Assembly: GCA_022340285.1 (NCBI GenBank)
Contig: JAJDOG010000074.1
Location: 1 to 61,956, forward strand
DNA from: Betaproteobacteria bacterium
GTDB taxonomy: Bacteria; Pseudomonadota; Gammaproteobacteria; Burkholderiales; SG8-39
Length of the DNA stretch: 61,956 nt
Direction: 5' to 3'
Shown here in pieces: positions 8,910 to 22,915 of this stretch (position 1 is its first letter; each line of letters opens with the position of its first letter). Both the position numbers and the translations under genes were made by a program. Under the pieces are notes generated by a model. That model was not told the origin of the DNA, did not search any database, and was given only the letters and a program-made list of their open reading frames with translations.

Positions 8910-9524
8910 ATGGTGAGAAGCATCGGCGCGTGCGTGCCCGCTTCACTCTGCTTGCTCGTCGCGGCAGCGATCGTGTCGGCGAGCGCGGCTGCGGACGAAA
9001 TCTACAAGTGGAAAGACAAGAACGGCGTCGTCCATTACTCGAATTCGCCGCCTCCCAAAGACGCCAACGCGTCGGTGCTGGACGAAAGCAAGGGCAAGGT
9101 GAGCGTTGTTCCCGGGTACAAACCGCCCGACGGCGCGACGGTGCCCGGCGGAGATCCCGCGCTTCAGGACCGCGTGAGGCGACTCGAACGCCAGCTCGAG
9201 CAGGAGCGGCAGTCGCAATCGGCATCGACGCAAAGCCAGGCCGATGCCTACGAACAGTGGCGCACGGATTGTCTGGCGCAACGGCGCACCGACTGCGACG
9301 ACCCGAACGCAGCGGTCGCGCCCGTTTACGGCGGGTACCCCGTTCCGCCGGTGGTGCGCCCCCCTGGCCGACCGGTCAGGCCCAGCGCGCCGAGCGGCGC
9401 GCCACCCGGTTACACGGTCGGACCGGGTCCCGGCGGGATCGGCGGGCAATACGTTCCGAATCCGCCGCGACCGATCCCGAACGGCAACGAACCTCTGCCG
9501 AGTCCTCGCCCCGTTCCGCGGTAA
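8910..9524 (+). CDS. DUF4124 domain envelope protein with Pro/Gly-rich C terminus
   Basis: About 204 residues from ATG 8910 (GTG 8904 is an alternative two codons earlier). A clear signal peptide ends near ASAAADE. The mature protein opens EIYKWKDKNGVVHYSNSPPP, the DUF4124 motif, then has a charged helix (VRRLERQLEQERQSQ) and a low-complexity Pro/Gly tail from about residue 135. It also holds a short Cys pair region (TDCLAQRRTDCDD) that could form a disulfide. It lies just after another DUF4124 gene and probably arose by duplication, although the tails are unrelated. Its 3' end faces gltD with a shared hairpin between the genes. Confidence 0.82.
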   Translation: MVRSIGACVPASLCLLVAAAIVSASAAADEIYKWKDKNGVVHYSNSPPPKDANASVLDESKGKVSVVPGYKPPDGATVPGGDPALQDRVRRLERQLEQERQSQSASTQSQADAYEQWRTDCLAQRRTDCDDPNAAVAPVYGGYPVPPVVRPPGRPVRPSAPSGAPPGYTVGPGPGGIGGQYVPNPPRPIPNGNEPLPSPRPVPR

Positions 9525-9533
9525 CGCTGACGG

Positions 9534-9552
9534 CCGCGCTGAGTCAGCGCGG
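9534..9552. terminator. Short perfect hairpin between convergent genes
   Basis: CCGCGCTGA and TCAGCGCGG (9 bases each) flank a single G. The hairpin sits in the 19-base gap between the convergent DUF4124 gene and gltD and overlaps the gltD stop codon. It could slow or stop transcription from both sides, but neither strand has a following T-run, so it is not a standard intrinsic terminator. Confidence 0.35.
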
Positions 9553-11010
9553 TAACTCGGAATGCCCCATCAGGAATTCGTCGACGGCGCGAGCACATTG
9601 CCGGCCTTCCCGGATCGCCCACACGACGAGCGACTGGCCCCGCCGCATGTCGCCAGCCGAGAAGACCTTCGGCGAGGTGGTCGCGTAGCACCCGGGGCCG
9701 TCGGTGGCTGCCTTGGCGTTTCCGCGCGCGTCCTTCTCGACGCCGAACGCGTCGAGTATGGACTGCACCGGCGAAACGAACCCCATCGCAAGCAGCACGA
9801 GCTCGGCGGGCAGCTCGAATTCGCTACCCTCGACTTCCTTCATCTTGCCGTCCTGCCACTCTAGGCGAACCGCACGCAGCGCCTTGACCTTGCCCTTGTC
9901 GCCGATGAACGCTTTGGTCGCCACGGACCAGTCGCGCTCGACGCCTTCCTCGTGGGAGCTCGACGTACGGAGCTTGATCGGCCAATTCGGCCAGACGAGC
10001 AGCTTGTTCTCGTGCTCGGGCGGTTGCGGCAGGAGCTCGAACTGTGTCACCGACCTGGCGCCGTGGCGATTGGAGGTCCCGACGCAGTCCGAACCGGTGT
10101 CGCCACCGCCGATCACGATCACGTGCTTGTCCGTGGCGAGAATCTGACCGGACACTTTGTCGCCTGCGACGACCTTGTTCTGTTGCGGCAGAAACTCCAT
10201 CGCGAAATGCACGCCGTCGAGCTCGCGGCCGGGTATCGGAAGGTCGCGCGGCGCCTCGGCACCGCCAGCCAGGACGATCGCGTCATATTCCGCGAGCAGT
10301 TCTTCTGCCGAGACCTGGTGCTCGGAGAAATCGTGCACGCCTTTGCTCGATCCCAGCGCACCGACCAGCACCCTCGGTCGGAAGTCGACGCCCTCGGCCT
10401 CCATCTGCACGATGCGCCGGTCGATGTGGCTCTTCTCCATTTTGAAGTCCGGGATGCCGTAGCGCAGCAGCCCACCGATGCGATCGCTCTTCTCGAAGAC
10501 GACCACGTCGTGACCGGCACGGGCGAGCTGCTGCGCGCACGCGAGTCCCGCCGGGCCCGACCCGACGACCGCGACGCGCTTGCCCGTCTTGTGATCGGGT
10601 GGCTCGGGCTTTACCCAGCCCGATTCCCATGCCTTGTCGATGATCGCGTGCTCGATCGACTTGATGCCCACCGGGTCGTTGTTGATGTTCAGCGTGCACG
10701 CCGCCTCGCAGGGCGCCGGGCAGACGCGGCCGGTGAACTCCGGAAAATTGTTGGTCGAATGCAGAACGTCTATCGCCTCGCGCCAGTACTGCTTGTAGAC
10801 GAGATCGTTCCAGTCCGGAATGATGTTGTTGATCGGGCACCCGGTCATGCAAAACGGCGTGCCGCAATCCATGCAGCGCGCGCCTTGGATGGCGGAGTCC
10901 GCGTCGCTCAGGCGCTCGACGAACTCGCGGTAGTGCTTGAGGCGCTCGTGCGGCGCCTCTGCCGCCTCGGCAAGCCGTTCGTACTCTAGAAATCCGGTTA
11001 CTTTCCCCAT
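9544..11010 (-). CDS. gltD: Glutamate synthase (NADPH) small subunit
   Basis: 488 residues. The N-terminal ferredoxin-like domain has Cys residues in CMDCGTPFC and GCP followed by CPAPCEAAC, the ligands for the two 4Fe-4S clusters of the subunit. A dinucleotide-binding motif [12 protein letters not shown] binds FAD and [12 protein letters not shown] binds NADPH. It passes electrons from NADPH to the large subunit, which makes glutamate from glutamine and 2-oxoglutarate. It is 17 bases downstream of gltB on the same strand, so the pair is an operon. The C terminus is normal. Confidence 0.97.
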   Translation of the reverse strand: MGKVTGFLEYERLAEAAEAPHERLKHYREFVERLSDADSAIQGARCMDCGTPFCMTGCPINNIIPDWNDLVYKQYWREAIDVLHSTNNFPEFTGRVCPAPCEAACTLNINNDPVGIKSIEHAIIDKAWESGWVKPEPPDHKTGKRVAVVGSGPAGLACAQQLARAGHDVVVFEKSDRIGGLLRYGIPDFKMEKSHIDRRIVQMEAEGVDFRPRVLVGALGSSKGVHDFSEHQVSAEELLAEYDAIVLAGGAEAPRDLPIPGRELDGVHFAMEFLPQQNKVVAGDKVSGQILATDKHVIVIGGGDTGSDCVGTSNRHGARSVTQFELLPQPPEHENKLLVWPNWPIKLRTSSSHEEGVERDWSVATKAFIGDKGKVKALRAVRLEWQDGKMKEVEGSEFELPAELVLLAMGFVSPVQSILDAFGVEKDARGNAKAATDGPGCYATTSPKVFSAGDMRRGQSLVVWAIREGRQCARAVDEFLMGHSELPR

Positions 11011-11027
11011 CTCGCTTCCATGGATCC

Positions 11028-15686
<4,659 letters not shown>

Positions 15687-15815
15687 GTTTGCACCTCGCT
15701 GGGCAAACCGCTCGTGCACCGCACAAATAGCGTGCAAATTTCACGGCGGAACCGCGAACTATACCGACGATTCGCTGCTCCTTCAAGCGGTTAGCGCGAG
15801 GCCCCCGGCCCGCGT

Positions 15816-16904
15816 CTAGCGCGCCGCAGCAGCCGTCAATGTGGCGCGCAAGACGTCCTCGGGCGGCTCGGTTGCGATCGTGGCCGTGCCCAGGCTCGCA
15901 AGCAGAATCAGGCGCATGCGCCCCGCCTTTGCTTTCTTGTCGACGCCCATGAGACTGCGGATCCGCTCGGGGTCGAGATCGGGAGGCGGTGCCACCGGCA
16001 GCCCGGCGCGACTTACTAGCGCGCGGAGTCGGTCCCGGTCGGCGGCGTCCAGCCGACCGATGCGGCAGGACAAATCGGCCGCCATGACCATACCGGCCGC
16101 AACCGCCTCGCCATGCAGCCACTCGCCGTATCCGAGGCCGGTCTCAATAGCGTGACCGAACGTGTGGCCGAAGTTGAGCAGGGCGCGCGGTCCGGTCTCG
16201 CGTTCGTCCAGCGCAACGACCTCCGCCTTGATCTCGACCGAGCGGCGCACCGCGTGCGCGAGCGCTGCGGGCTCGCGCGCGAGCAGCGCCGCCATGTTGG
16301 CTTCCAGCCAGGCGAAGAAAGTCGCGTCGCGGATGGCCCCATGCTTGATGATCTCTGCAATGCCCGCGCGCAGCTCCCGGTCGAGGAGCGAACGGAGCGT
16401 GCCGGTATCGGCAACCACCACGAGCGGCTGGTGGAACGCGCCGATCATGTTCTTGCCGAGCGGGTGATTGATCCCAGTCTTCCCTCCGACCGACGAGTCC
16501 ACCTGGGCGAGCAGAGTGGTCGGGATCTGGATGAAGGGAACCCCGCGCTGATACGTGGCCGCCGCGAAACCCGCGATGTCCCCGACGACGCCACCGCCCA
16601 GTGCGATGAGGGTCGTCTGCCGGTCGCAGCGGTTGGCGAGCAGCGCGTCGAAAACGAGCTGCAGCGTGTCCCAGTTCTTGTAGGCCTCGCCGTCAGGCAG
16701 GACGACCGAAACGACGTCGACGTTCGCGCCGCGCAGTCCCGCGCAGACCTGTTCGAGGTAGAGCGGTGCCACCGTCGTATTGCTCACGACGGCGGCGCGC
16801 GGATGCGGCAGAACGCCGCTGATCAGCTCGGCGCGCGCAAGCAAGTCCGCGCCGATGTGAATGTCGTAGGCGCGTTCGCCGAGCGCTATGCGGACAGTTT
16901 GCAT
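15816..16904 (-). CDS. aroB: 3-dehydroquinate synthase
   Basis: 362 residues, usual length. NAD-binding elements ([32 protein letters not shown]) and the core segment [21 protein letters not shown] are conserved. The zinc ligands are expected in the Glu and His motifs ([30 protein letters not shown]). It converts DAHP to 3-dehydroquinate, step two of the shikimate pathway. The start overlaps the end of aroK by 19 bases, so translation is coupled. aroKB next to pilMNOPQ is a classic proteobacterial order. Confidence 0.97.
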   Translation of the reverse strand: MQTVRIALGERAYDIHIGADLLARAELISGVLPHPRAAVVSNTTVAPLYLEQVCAGLRGANVDVVSVVLPDGEAYKNWDTLQLVFDALLANRCDRQTTLIALGGGVVGDIAGFAAATYQRGVPFIQIPTTLLAQVDSSVGGKTGINHPLGKNMIGAFHQPLVVVADTGTLRSLLDRELRAGIAEIIKHGAIRDATFFAWLEANMAALLAREPAALAHAVRRSVEIKAEVVALDERETGPRALLNFGHTFGHAIETGLGYGEWLHGEAVAAGMVMAADLSCRIGRLDAADRDRLRALVSRAGLPVAPPPDLDPERIRSLMGVDKKAKAGRMRLILLASLGTATIATEPPEDVLRATLTAAAAR

Positions 16905-17428
16905 TCGTCGGGAAGGTCACCAAGCACGCGCGTGACCAGTGCGCCGACGCCCTGGCGGCCCGTGTCGACGACGATGTCCGCGATCTCTCGATAAAGCGGG
17001 TCGCGGATCGCGTACAACTGCTCGAGCCGCGCGAGCGGGTCCACCCCCTGGAGCAAGGGACGCGACTTGTCCTGGCGAGTCCGTTGCCACAGGTCGCGCG
17101 GTTGCGCGTGCAGGTAGATCACGAAGCCGCGTGCCGCCAGCCGTGCGCGGTTGCCTGGATCGAGCACCACGCCGCCACCCGTCGCGAGCACCAGATCCTC
17201 GGCCTGGGCAAGCTCCTCGATGACGCGCGACTCGCGCGCCCGGAATCCCGTTTCGCCCTCGATCTCGAATATGGTCGCCACCTTGACGCCGGTGCGTTCC
17301 TCGATCTCGTGGTCGCTGTCCAGAAAGCGCTTGCCGAGCCGGCGAGCCAGCTGGCGCCCGACAGTCGTCTTGCCGGCGCCCATCAGGCCCACGAGAAACA
17401 AGTTACGGCTAGCACGCATGACCTTCAT
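16886..17428 (-). CDS. aroK: Shikimate kinase
   Basis: About 180 residues from ATG 17428; an internal ATG at 17419 (MRASRNLF) would give 177. Walker [13 protein letters not shown] is near the N terminus, the shikimate-binding DSDHEIEE follows, and [10 protein letters not shown] fits the GGG motif that binds substrate. The lid contains [16 protein letters not shown]. It phosphorylates shikimate with ATP. It overlaps aroB by 19 bases. The region between it and pilQ carries a palindromic element and the pilQ terminator, so aroKB probably has its own promoter. Confidence 0.96.
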   Translation of the reverse strand: MKVMRASRNLFLVGLMGAGKTTVGRQLARRLGKRFLDSDHEIEERTGVKVATIFEIEGETGFRARESRVIEELAQAEDLVLATGGGVVLDPGNRARLAARGFVIYLHAQPRDLWQRTRQDKSRPLLQGVDPLARLEQLYAIRDPLYREIADIVVDTGRQGVGALVTRVLGDLPDECKLSA

Positions 17429-17470
17429 TCTATCAGCGGCCTATCCAGTGCCGACGCAAACCACCCCGCC

Positions 17471-17639
17471 CCGGTCGGGACGAAGGGGCCCCATCCCCTT
17501 CGTGCGCGGGCACCCCTCCTTGAAAAGGCGGGGAAGATCTCTGGAGAACCTTGCGGTTTACTCTCAGCGGGAAGGAGGGTAACGGGAGGAAACCGGCCGG
17601 TTTCCTCCTGTTCGTAACGTTCCGCCTTTTCCCGACCGG
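17471..17639. repeat. Palindromic MITE-like element with terminal inverted repeats
   Basis: The 169-base segment is bounded by perfect 10-base inverted repeats: CCGGTCGGGA at 17471-17480 and TCCCGACCGG at 17630-17639. Inside are a 9-bp hairpin (ACGAAGGGG at 17480-17488 with CCCCTTCGT at 17495-17503), a possible longer pairing (ACCCCTCCTT near 17512 with AAGGAGGGT near 17572) and a perfect 24-base palindrome at 17585-17608 centred on GGCC. It has no coding content. The design resembles non-autonomous miniature elements, but no target-site duplication is evident, and copy number cannot be judged from one window. Confidence 0.5.
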
Positions 17640-17650
17640 AGCTACGGTCG

Positions 17651-17686
17651 CCAAAAGCAAAGAGCCGGCCCTCGGGCCGGCTCTTT
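17651..17686 (-). terminator. Intrinsic terminator downstream of pilQ
   Basis: Arms AAAGAGCCGGCC and GGCCGGCTCTTT pair around a short loop at 17659-17686. On the minus strand they are followed by GCTTTTGG. It lies 20 bases after the pilQ stop and would end the pilMNOPQ transcript before aroK. Confidence 0.8.
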
Positions 17687-17705
17687 CTTGAAGGACTTCC
17701 GCGAT

Positions 17706-19862
17706 TTACCGAACTGTCAGGCGCTCTTCGACGATGCGCGGCGTGAGGAACACCAGCAACTCGGTCTTGTTGTCGGTGCGCTGAGTGTTGCGGAAGAGCG
17801 GGCCCACTCCGGGCAGGTCGCCGAGCAGCGGCACCTTGTTTACGTCGTTGCGCTGCTCCTGGATGTAGATCCCGCCGATCACCACCGTTCCACCGTTCTC
17901 GATCAGGACCGAGGTCTTGACGTGCCGGGTGTCGATCGCGAAGCCCGCGGGCGTCTGGATGCCGACGTTGTCCTTGTTCACGTCCACGTCGAGCACCACG
18001 TTGCCGTCGGGCGTGATCTGGGGTCGGACCTTCAGCGAGAGGTTCGCCTTGCGGAAGGAGATGCTGGTCGCGCCGCTGGACGTCGCCTGCTGGTACGGCA
18101 GCTCGGTGCCCTGCTCGATGAGCGCCTCGACCTGGTTCGCGGTCACGACCCGCGGGCTCGAGATGACCTTGGCACGTCCGTCGCTCTCGAGCGCGGTGAT
18201 CTCGAGGTTCACGAAGCGCGTCTGCGAGCGGTTGAAGAGCACCAGCGAGAACTGCCCGGCCTGCTGTCCCGCCTGCTGCTGGGAAAGTTGTGCAGGCAGG
18301 TTGACCATCAGGCTGTTCGGGATGTCCTGACCAAACGCACCCGTGTTCTGGCCGCTGACGGAAGCGGTGCTGTTCAGCGAGCCGCCGAAGAGCGCCCGGT
18401 TCGGGTTGCTGAAGATCGGCGAGGACCCCGACGCGTCCGTGACGTTATAGCCGAGCCGCGCGCCGAGCGTTCGGGTGAAGTTGTCGCCCGCTTCGACGAT
18501 TCGCGCCTCGATCTGCACCTGGCGAACCGGGATATCGGTCTGCGCGATCAGCTTGCGCACTTCGTCGAGCCGCGAAGGGATGTCCTGCACGAAGAGTTGA
18601 TTCGTCCGGTCGTCCCAGCTGGCGCTGCCGCGCTTCGACAGGATCCGCTGCTCGCCGGAACCGCCACCGGCGGCGCCCTGCCCCGTCAGCAGCTTCGCGA
18701 TCACGTCGGCCTTGGCGAAGTTCAGCGCAAACGTCTCGGTGCGCAGCGGCTCAAGATCAGAGATCTGCTGCTTCGCTTCGAGCTCGAGCTTCTCCTTGGT
18801 TGCGAGCTCGTCGCGCGGCGCGATCCACACCACGTTGCCGTTCTTGCGCATGTCGAGACCGCGGGTCTGCAGGATGATGTCCAGCGCCTGGTCCCACGGC
18901 ACATCCTTCAGCCGCAGCGTGAGGTTGCCCTGCACGGTGTCGCTGGTGATGATGTTCAGATCCGTGAAGTCCGCGATGACATTGAGCACGCTGCGGACCT
19001 CGACGTTCTGGAAGTTCAAGGAAAGCTTTTCGCCCTTGTAGCCCCCGCGCGTTCCCTGGACGAGCTTGTTCGGGTCGTACTGGACCGGTTTCACTTCCAC
19101 GACAAACTGGGTATCGGTCTGATAGGCATTGTGTTCCCACAAGCCCCTCGGCTCGATCACCATGCGCGTGTTGTCGCCCTGCTGGAAAGTACTGATGATC
19201 GTGACCGGCGTGGCGAAGTCGGTGACGTCGAGCCGCTTGCGCAGGTTATCCGGAAGTTCCGTCTTCAGGAAATCGACCACCAGCGTCTGGCCTTGCTGCC
19301 GGATGTCGATGCCCGTGCTGGTGTCCGAGAGCTCCACGACGATGCGGCCCTCGCCGGCCTTGCCGCGGCGGAAATCGATGTCGCGGAGGCTGTGCTTGTC
19401 TTCGGCGGTCCCCTCCGCAAAGCGGACCGTCCGGTCGCTAGCGGCGCGCGACGCGGCGCTCGGCACCGCGTTGAGCGAGATGATCAGGGTATTGCCCTCG
19501 GACTTGGTGTCGTACGTGACCATGCTCTTGAGGTTCAACACTACTCGCGTCCGCTCGCCGACCTGGACGAGATTCACGCTGCGCAGCTCGCCCTCGTTCA
19601 CGTCCTGGCTCGTTCGAGCCAGTGCGTTGATCGTGTTCGGGAAATCGAACGCGATTCGCGCCGGATTGGCGACCGTGAAACTAGCCGGAGGATTCTTGAG
19701 CGGCTCCTTGAGCTCAAGCCGCAGCAGCGTCTGACCACCCTGGCTGGTGACGTTTAGCGCGTCGATGCTGTTTGGCACGCCTTGCGCGCGAACGGCCGCC
19801 GGGGCGAGAAACGCCAGCGTGGCGACCAGAAGGTAAGGTACGAGATCCCTGAGCCTGCTCAT
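17706..19862 (-). CDS. pilQ: Type IV pilus secretin
   Basis: 718 residues. A signal peptide ends near AVRAQG. Two AMIN domains occupy about residues 30-225 (peptidoglycan anchoring), followed by the N0/STN domain (KLSLNFQNVEVRSVLNVIADF, about 285 on) and an N1 domain. The C-terminal secretin domain includes VPLLGDLPGVGPLFR and ends with LVFLTPRIVEE, both typical. It forms the outer-membrane pore through which type IV pili extend. It is the last gene of pilMNOPQ and is followed by a strong terminator. pilP overlaps its start region by a single base. Confidence 0.97.
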   Translation of the reverse strand: MSRLRDLVPYLLVATLAFLAPAAVRAQGVPNSIDALNVTSQGGQTLLRLELKEPLKNPPASFTVANPARIAFDFPNTINALARTSQDVNEGELRSVNLVQVGERTRVVLNLKSMVTYDTKSEGNTLIISLNAVPSAASRAASDRTVRFAEGTAEDKHSLRDIDFRRGKAGEGRIVVELSDTSTGIDIRQQGQTLVVDFLKTELPDNLRKRLDVTDFATPVTIISTFQQGDNTRMVIEPRGLWEHNAYQTDTQFVVEVKPVQYDPNKLVQGTRGGYKGEKLSLNFQNVEVRSVLNVIADFTDLNIITSDTVQGNLTLRLKDVPWDQALDIILQTRGLDMRKNGNVVWIAPRDELATKEKLELEAKQQISDLEPLRTETFALNFAKADVIAKLLTGQGAAGGGSGEQRILSKRGSASWDDRTNQLFVQDIPSRLDEVRKLIAQTDIPVRQVQIEARIVEAGDNFTRTLGARLGYNVTDASGSSPIFSNPNRALFGGSLNSTASVSGQNTGAFGQDIPNSLMVNLPAQLSQQQAGQQAGQFSLVLFNRSQTRFVNLEITALESDGRAKVISSPRVVTANQVEALIEQGTELPYQQATSSGATSISFRKANLSLKVRPQITPDGNVVLDVDVNKDNVGIQTPAGFAIDTRHVKTSVLIENGGTVVIGGIYIQEQRNDVNKVPLLGDLPGVGPLFRNTQRTDNKTELLVFLTPRIVEERLTVR

Positions 19863-20416
19863 TATTTTGCCTCCGTCGACACGCCGGCTTCCTGCAGGAG
19901 CAGGGAGCTCTCGCGCTCGGTCCAGTCTCCCGCGGAGTCCTGAACCAGCTCGCGCAAAGTGACTTCACTCTCGCTGATGTTGGTGATCACGCCGAAATTC
20001 TGTCCCACATAGTTGCCGACGCGTACGCGATACAGCCCGGTGTCCGCCTTGATCAGCGCGTAGTTGCGCTTTTCGCGGGTCAGCGTGCCGACCATCTTGA
20101 CCGACTCGAGCGGATAGGCCTCGAGCGGCTCCTTCGGCCGGGTGAGATCGGGCTTCAGCTTGTTGTCGCCCGTTGCGCCCGGCGCGCCCTTCTGAGCGAG
20201 CAGGATCTTGTCCGGTCCGAATGGATCGGGCAGATCGAACGCTTCGTACGGGACCGGCTGATACGGCTTGACCTGGGGCAGCGGCGCAACGCGACGCGGC
20301 AGTCCGCGAGTCATCTGATCGAGCTCGGCGCGCAAATCGGAGTGCTCGCCACCTTCGCAGCCGGCGAGCCCACCGGCGGCCACCAGGGCTATCGCCGCGA
20401 GTAATAGCGCTCTCAT
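19862..20416 (-). CDS. pilP: Type IV pilus assembly lipoprotein
   Basis: 184 residues. A lipoprotein signal ends at LAGC, giving Cys20. The N-terminal half is flexible and Pro-rich (PLPQVKPYQPVPYEAFD), and the C-terminal half is the beta-domain that binds the secretin N0 domain (MVGTLTREKRNYALIKAD, YRVRVGNYVGQNFG). This is the standard PilP layout. It links the inner-membrane PilMNO platform to PilQ. Gene overlaps on both sides (4 bases with pilO, 1 base with pilQ) show tight coupling. Confidence 0.96.
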   Translation of the reverse strand: MRALLLAAIALVAAGGLAGCEGGEHSDLRAELDQMTRGLPRRVAPLPQVKPYQPVPYEAFDLPDPFGPDKILLAQKGAPGATGDNKLKPDLTRPKEPLEAYPLESVKMVGTLTREKRNYALIKADTGLYRVRVGNYVGQNFGVITNISESEVTLRELVQDSAGDWTERESSLLLQEAGVSTEAK

Positions 20417-21054
20417 CGCCGCTTCCCTGCCTTCGCCGCCTTCGCCGCCCTGCGCTGCTCCGCGATCTCTTCCTCGTCGAGGTAGCGGAATGTCTTGGCG
20501 GTCGTATCAAGCGTCAGGTTGCCGTCCTTGTTGACCGACAGATTGAGATCGTTGAGCGTCACGATGCGCGGCAACTGACCGATGTCGCTCGCGAACGCGC
20601 CCATGTCGTGATAGTTGCCGGTCACGCGCACGGTGATCGGGAGCTCCGCATAGAACTCCTTCACCGTTTCCTGCGGAGCGGGTCTGAACAGTTCGAACTG
20701 CAACCCACGCCCGAGTCCGGCCTGGTTGATGTCGACCAGCAGCGCTTCCATCTGCGACTTGTTGGGCAGCTGCTTGAGCAGGGCACCGAACGAGCTCTCG
20801 ATCTCCTGGAGCTGCTGCCGGTGAAGATCGAGATTGACGGCCTGCGCCTTCTTGGCCTTGTATTGCTCCTTGAGCTGCACCTCCTCCTGGCGGCCGGCCT
20901 CGAGCGCGTCGAGCTGGTCCTGCCAGTCGAAGAAGTATGCGACGACGAGAATGCCCACCAGCAGCGCAAGGAGCAGTGCCAGCTTGGGCAACGCCGGCCA
21001 GCTGCCGGGGTCGCGGGTGTTCAGGTTCCGGAATTGAGAAAGAAGGTCGTTCAT
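20413..21054 (-). CDS. pilO: Type IV pilus inner-membrane alignment protein
   Basis: 213 residues. A short cytoplasmic N terminus (LLSQFRNLNTRDPGSWP, typical of PilO) precedes one transmembrane helix (about 24-43), a coiled coil (about 50-90) and a ferredoxin-like periplasmic domain. It pairs with PilN to form the periplasmic alignment platform. The stop overlaps the pilP start by 4 bases. It ends in a Lys/Ala-rich basic tail that is probably unstructured. Confidence 0.95.
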   Translation of the reverse strand: MNDLLSQFRNLNTRDPGSWPALPKLALLLALLVGILVVAYFFDWQDQLDALEAGRQEEVQLKEQYKAKKAQAVNLDLHRQQLQEIESSFGALLKQLPNKSQMEALLVDINQAGLGRGLQFELFRPAPQETVKEFYAELPITVRVTGNYHDMGAFASDIGQLPRIVTLNDLNLSVNKDGNLTLDTTAKTFRYLDEEEIAEQRRAAKAAKAGKRR

Positions 21055-21060
21055 GGTTCG

Positions 21061-21666
21061 TCAGCCCTTCTTCGCGGGCGCGCCCGGCTTCTTGCCGTCT
21101 TCGACGGCCGGCGTCGGAGGCTTCATGCTGAAGTCGAGGTTGAATTCCGAGAGTCGCTTGTTGTTGACGTTCGATGCCTTGATCTCGATAAGCTGGGGAG
21201 AGGTCGCCGAGTTTTCGAGCACCTCGGAACCCTGGAGATTGCGCATGAATGCCGACACCCTGGCGTTCGACTGCGCATAGCCGGTGACATTCACGCGCAG
21301 GCCTTTCTGCTTGAGCGTCTTGAGATAGACCCCGTCGGGAGTCCTGCGCACCAGGGCCTCCAGGAGATTGACCGCTCGCGAGCGGTCGTTCTGCAAGGTC
21401 TCGATGATCTGCTTGCGGGCGAGCAGCGCGGCGATCTCGTCCTTCAGCTTCTTGATCTCGGCAATTTCCTTGTCGAGCTTGGCGTTCTCGCGCTTCAGGA
21501 AGTCGTTCCGGTCGTTCTGGACCGCGAGGTAGCCTGCGATCACCCCGTGGACCAGGGCGGCGAGGGCGATCCCGACCACCGCGACCATCACGGCCATGAA
21601 CGCGAGCTGGCGCCGGCTTGCCTTGCGGCGCGCCTCGCGGTGCGGCAATAGGTTGATGCGAATCAT
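21061..21666 (-). CDS. pilN: Type IV pilus inner-membrane protein PilN
   Basis: 201 residues. The N terminus MIRINLLPHRE is the conserved PilN motif that docks into PilM. A transmembrane helix (about 23-45) leads into a coiled coil and a periplasmic ferredoxin-like domain. The last 25 residues are Pro/Lys rich. Its start overlaps the end of pilM by 4 bases. It is part of the PilMNOP alignment complex. Confidence 0.96.
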   Translation of the reverse strand: MIRINLLPHREARRKASRRQLAFMAVMVAVVGIALAALVHGVIAGYLAVQNDRNDFLKRENAKLDKEIAEIKKLKDEIAALLARKQIIETLQNDRSRAVNLLEALVRRTPDGVYLKTLKQKGLRVNVTGYAQSNARVSAFMRNLQGSEVLENSATSPQLIEIKASNVNNKRLSEFNLDFSMKPPTPAVEDGKKPGAPAKKG

Positions 21667-22736
21667 TCGTCAAACCTCCGCATCGCCAAGCCGCACGCGA
21701 TCATCAGCGCGGGCGCATCGGAGATGAGCCGCTTGAGCTGGACACGCGGGCTGATCGACATGTTCGCGAACGGATTCGCGACCATCGTGTTGATCCGCAC
21801 GCGAGTGCTCACGATGTCCTCGAGACCTGGCAGGGTCGATGTTCCACCGGTGAGCAGGACGTGCTCGACCGAGTTGTACTGGGTCGACGTGAAGAAGAAC
21901 TGCATCGCGCGCTGAATCTCCAGGGCGGCGTTCTCCATGAAAGGCCGCAGCACCTCGGCTTCGAAGCTGTCGGGCAGTCCGCCCGACCGTTTGGCGTTCT
22001 CGGCCTCTTCCTGCGAGAGCCCGTAATGCCGCGCGATGTCCTGGGTCAGCTGGTTTCCGCCGAACGCCTGTTCGCGGGTGTAAGTGGCCTGGTCGTTGCG
22101 CAGCACGGTGATGTTCATGATCGCCGCGCCAATGTCGACTACCGCGACGTTCTGGTCGATTCCCTCGTTCGGGAGTTGCTGGCGGATGAGCTCGAACGCC
22201 GTCTGCATGGCGTACGACTCGACATCCATCACGAGGGCTTTCAGGCCCGCCGCCTCGGCCACCGCGACCCGGTCCTCGACCTTCTCCTTGCGGGAGGCCG
22301 CAATCAGCACCTCGACTTCCTCGGGGCTCGAGGGGGCCTGGCCGACCACCTGAAAATCGAGATTCACTTCGTCGAGCGCGAACGGAATGTATTGGTTCGC
22401 CTCGCCCTCGACTTGGAACTCGAGCTCTTCCTCGCGCAGCCCCGCGGGAACGATGATCTTCTTCGTGATCACCGCGGCAGTGGGCAACGCGATCGCCACG
22501 TTCTTGGTGCGCGTTGCGAGCTTCTTCCAGCAACGCCGCACGGTTTCTGCAACCGTCTCGAGATTCGCGATGTTGCCGTCGATCACCGAGTCCTTCGCAA
22601 GCGGCTCGATCGCGTAACGGTCAACGCGATAGCCGCCTTTCCCGGCGTCAGCAAGCTCCACCATCTTGACGGCAGAGGAACTGATGTCCATCCCAAAGAG
22701 CGGTGGCGCTTTGGGCTTGAAGATATCAAGCGACAA
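21663..22736 (-). CDS. pilM: Type IV pilus actin-like ATPase PilM
   Basis: 357 residues, starting at a TTG preceded by AAGGGG seven bases away. The fold is actin/FtsA-like, with phosphate-1 motif FGMDISSSAVKMVEL, phosphate-2 VVDIGAAIMNITVL and adenosine motif LLTGGTSTLPGLEDIV. It is cytoplasmic and binds ATP and the N-terminal peptide of PilN. It heads the pilMNOPQ operon and is divergent from mrcA, the usual arrangement in beta- and gammaproteobacteria. Confidence 0.96.
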   Translation of the reverse strand: MSLDIFKPKAPPLFGMDISSSAVKMVELADAGKGGYRVDRYAIEPLAKDSVIDGNIANLETVAETVRRCWKKLATRTKNVAIALPTAAVITKKIIVPAGLREEELEFQVEGEANQYIPFALDEVNLDFQVVGQAPSSPEEVEVLIAASRKEKVEDRVAVAEAAGLKALVMDVESYAMQTAFELIRQQLPNEGIDQNVAVVDIGAAIMNITVLRNDQATYTREQAFGGNQLTQDIARHYGLSQEEAENAKRSGGLPDSFEAEVLRPFMENAALEIQRAMQFFFTSTQYNSVEHVLLTGGTSTLPGLEDIVSTRVRINTMVANPFANMSISPRVQLKRLISDAPALMIACGLAMRRFDE

Positions 22737-22774
22737 GGGAAAACCCCTTTAGGTACGGTCGTTTAGGAGCGGTT

Positions 22775-22804
22775 CGTATAGTTTGCATCAAATCCTAGCA
22801 ACAA
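22775..22804 (-). promoter_or_regulatory. Candidate sigma-70 promoter of pilM
   Basis: On the minus strand TTGTTG and TATACG are 18 bases apart. This would start RNA about 32 bases before the pilM TTG codon, leaving room for its AAGGGG ribosome-binding site. The match is moderate and not tested. Confidence 0.4.
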
Positions 22805-22915
22805 GTATCAGGGGGGGCAAGCAAATTTTTCACGTTTGTTCAGGGGCCTCCGACCCCCTCACGTGTCGATTTGCGGGTGGGTCCGGGACCCCGGAATGCC
22901 TATAATGGCGGCCTG

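Noticed and set aside
17688..19757. A 689-codon open frame on the plus strand
   Set aside because: It is antisense to pilQ, with no recognisable motif.
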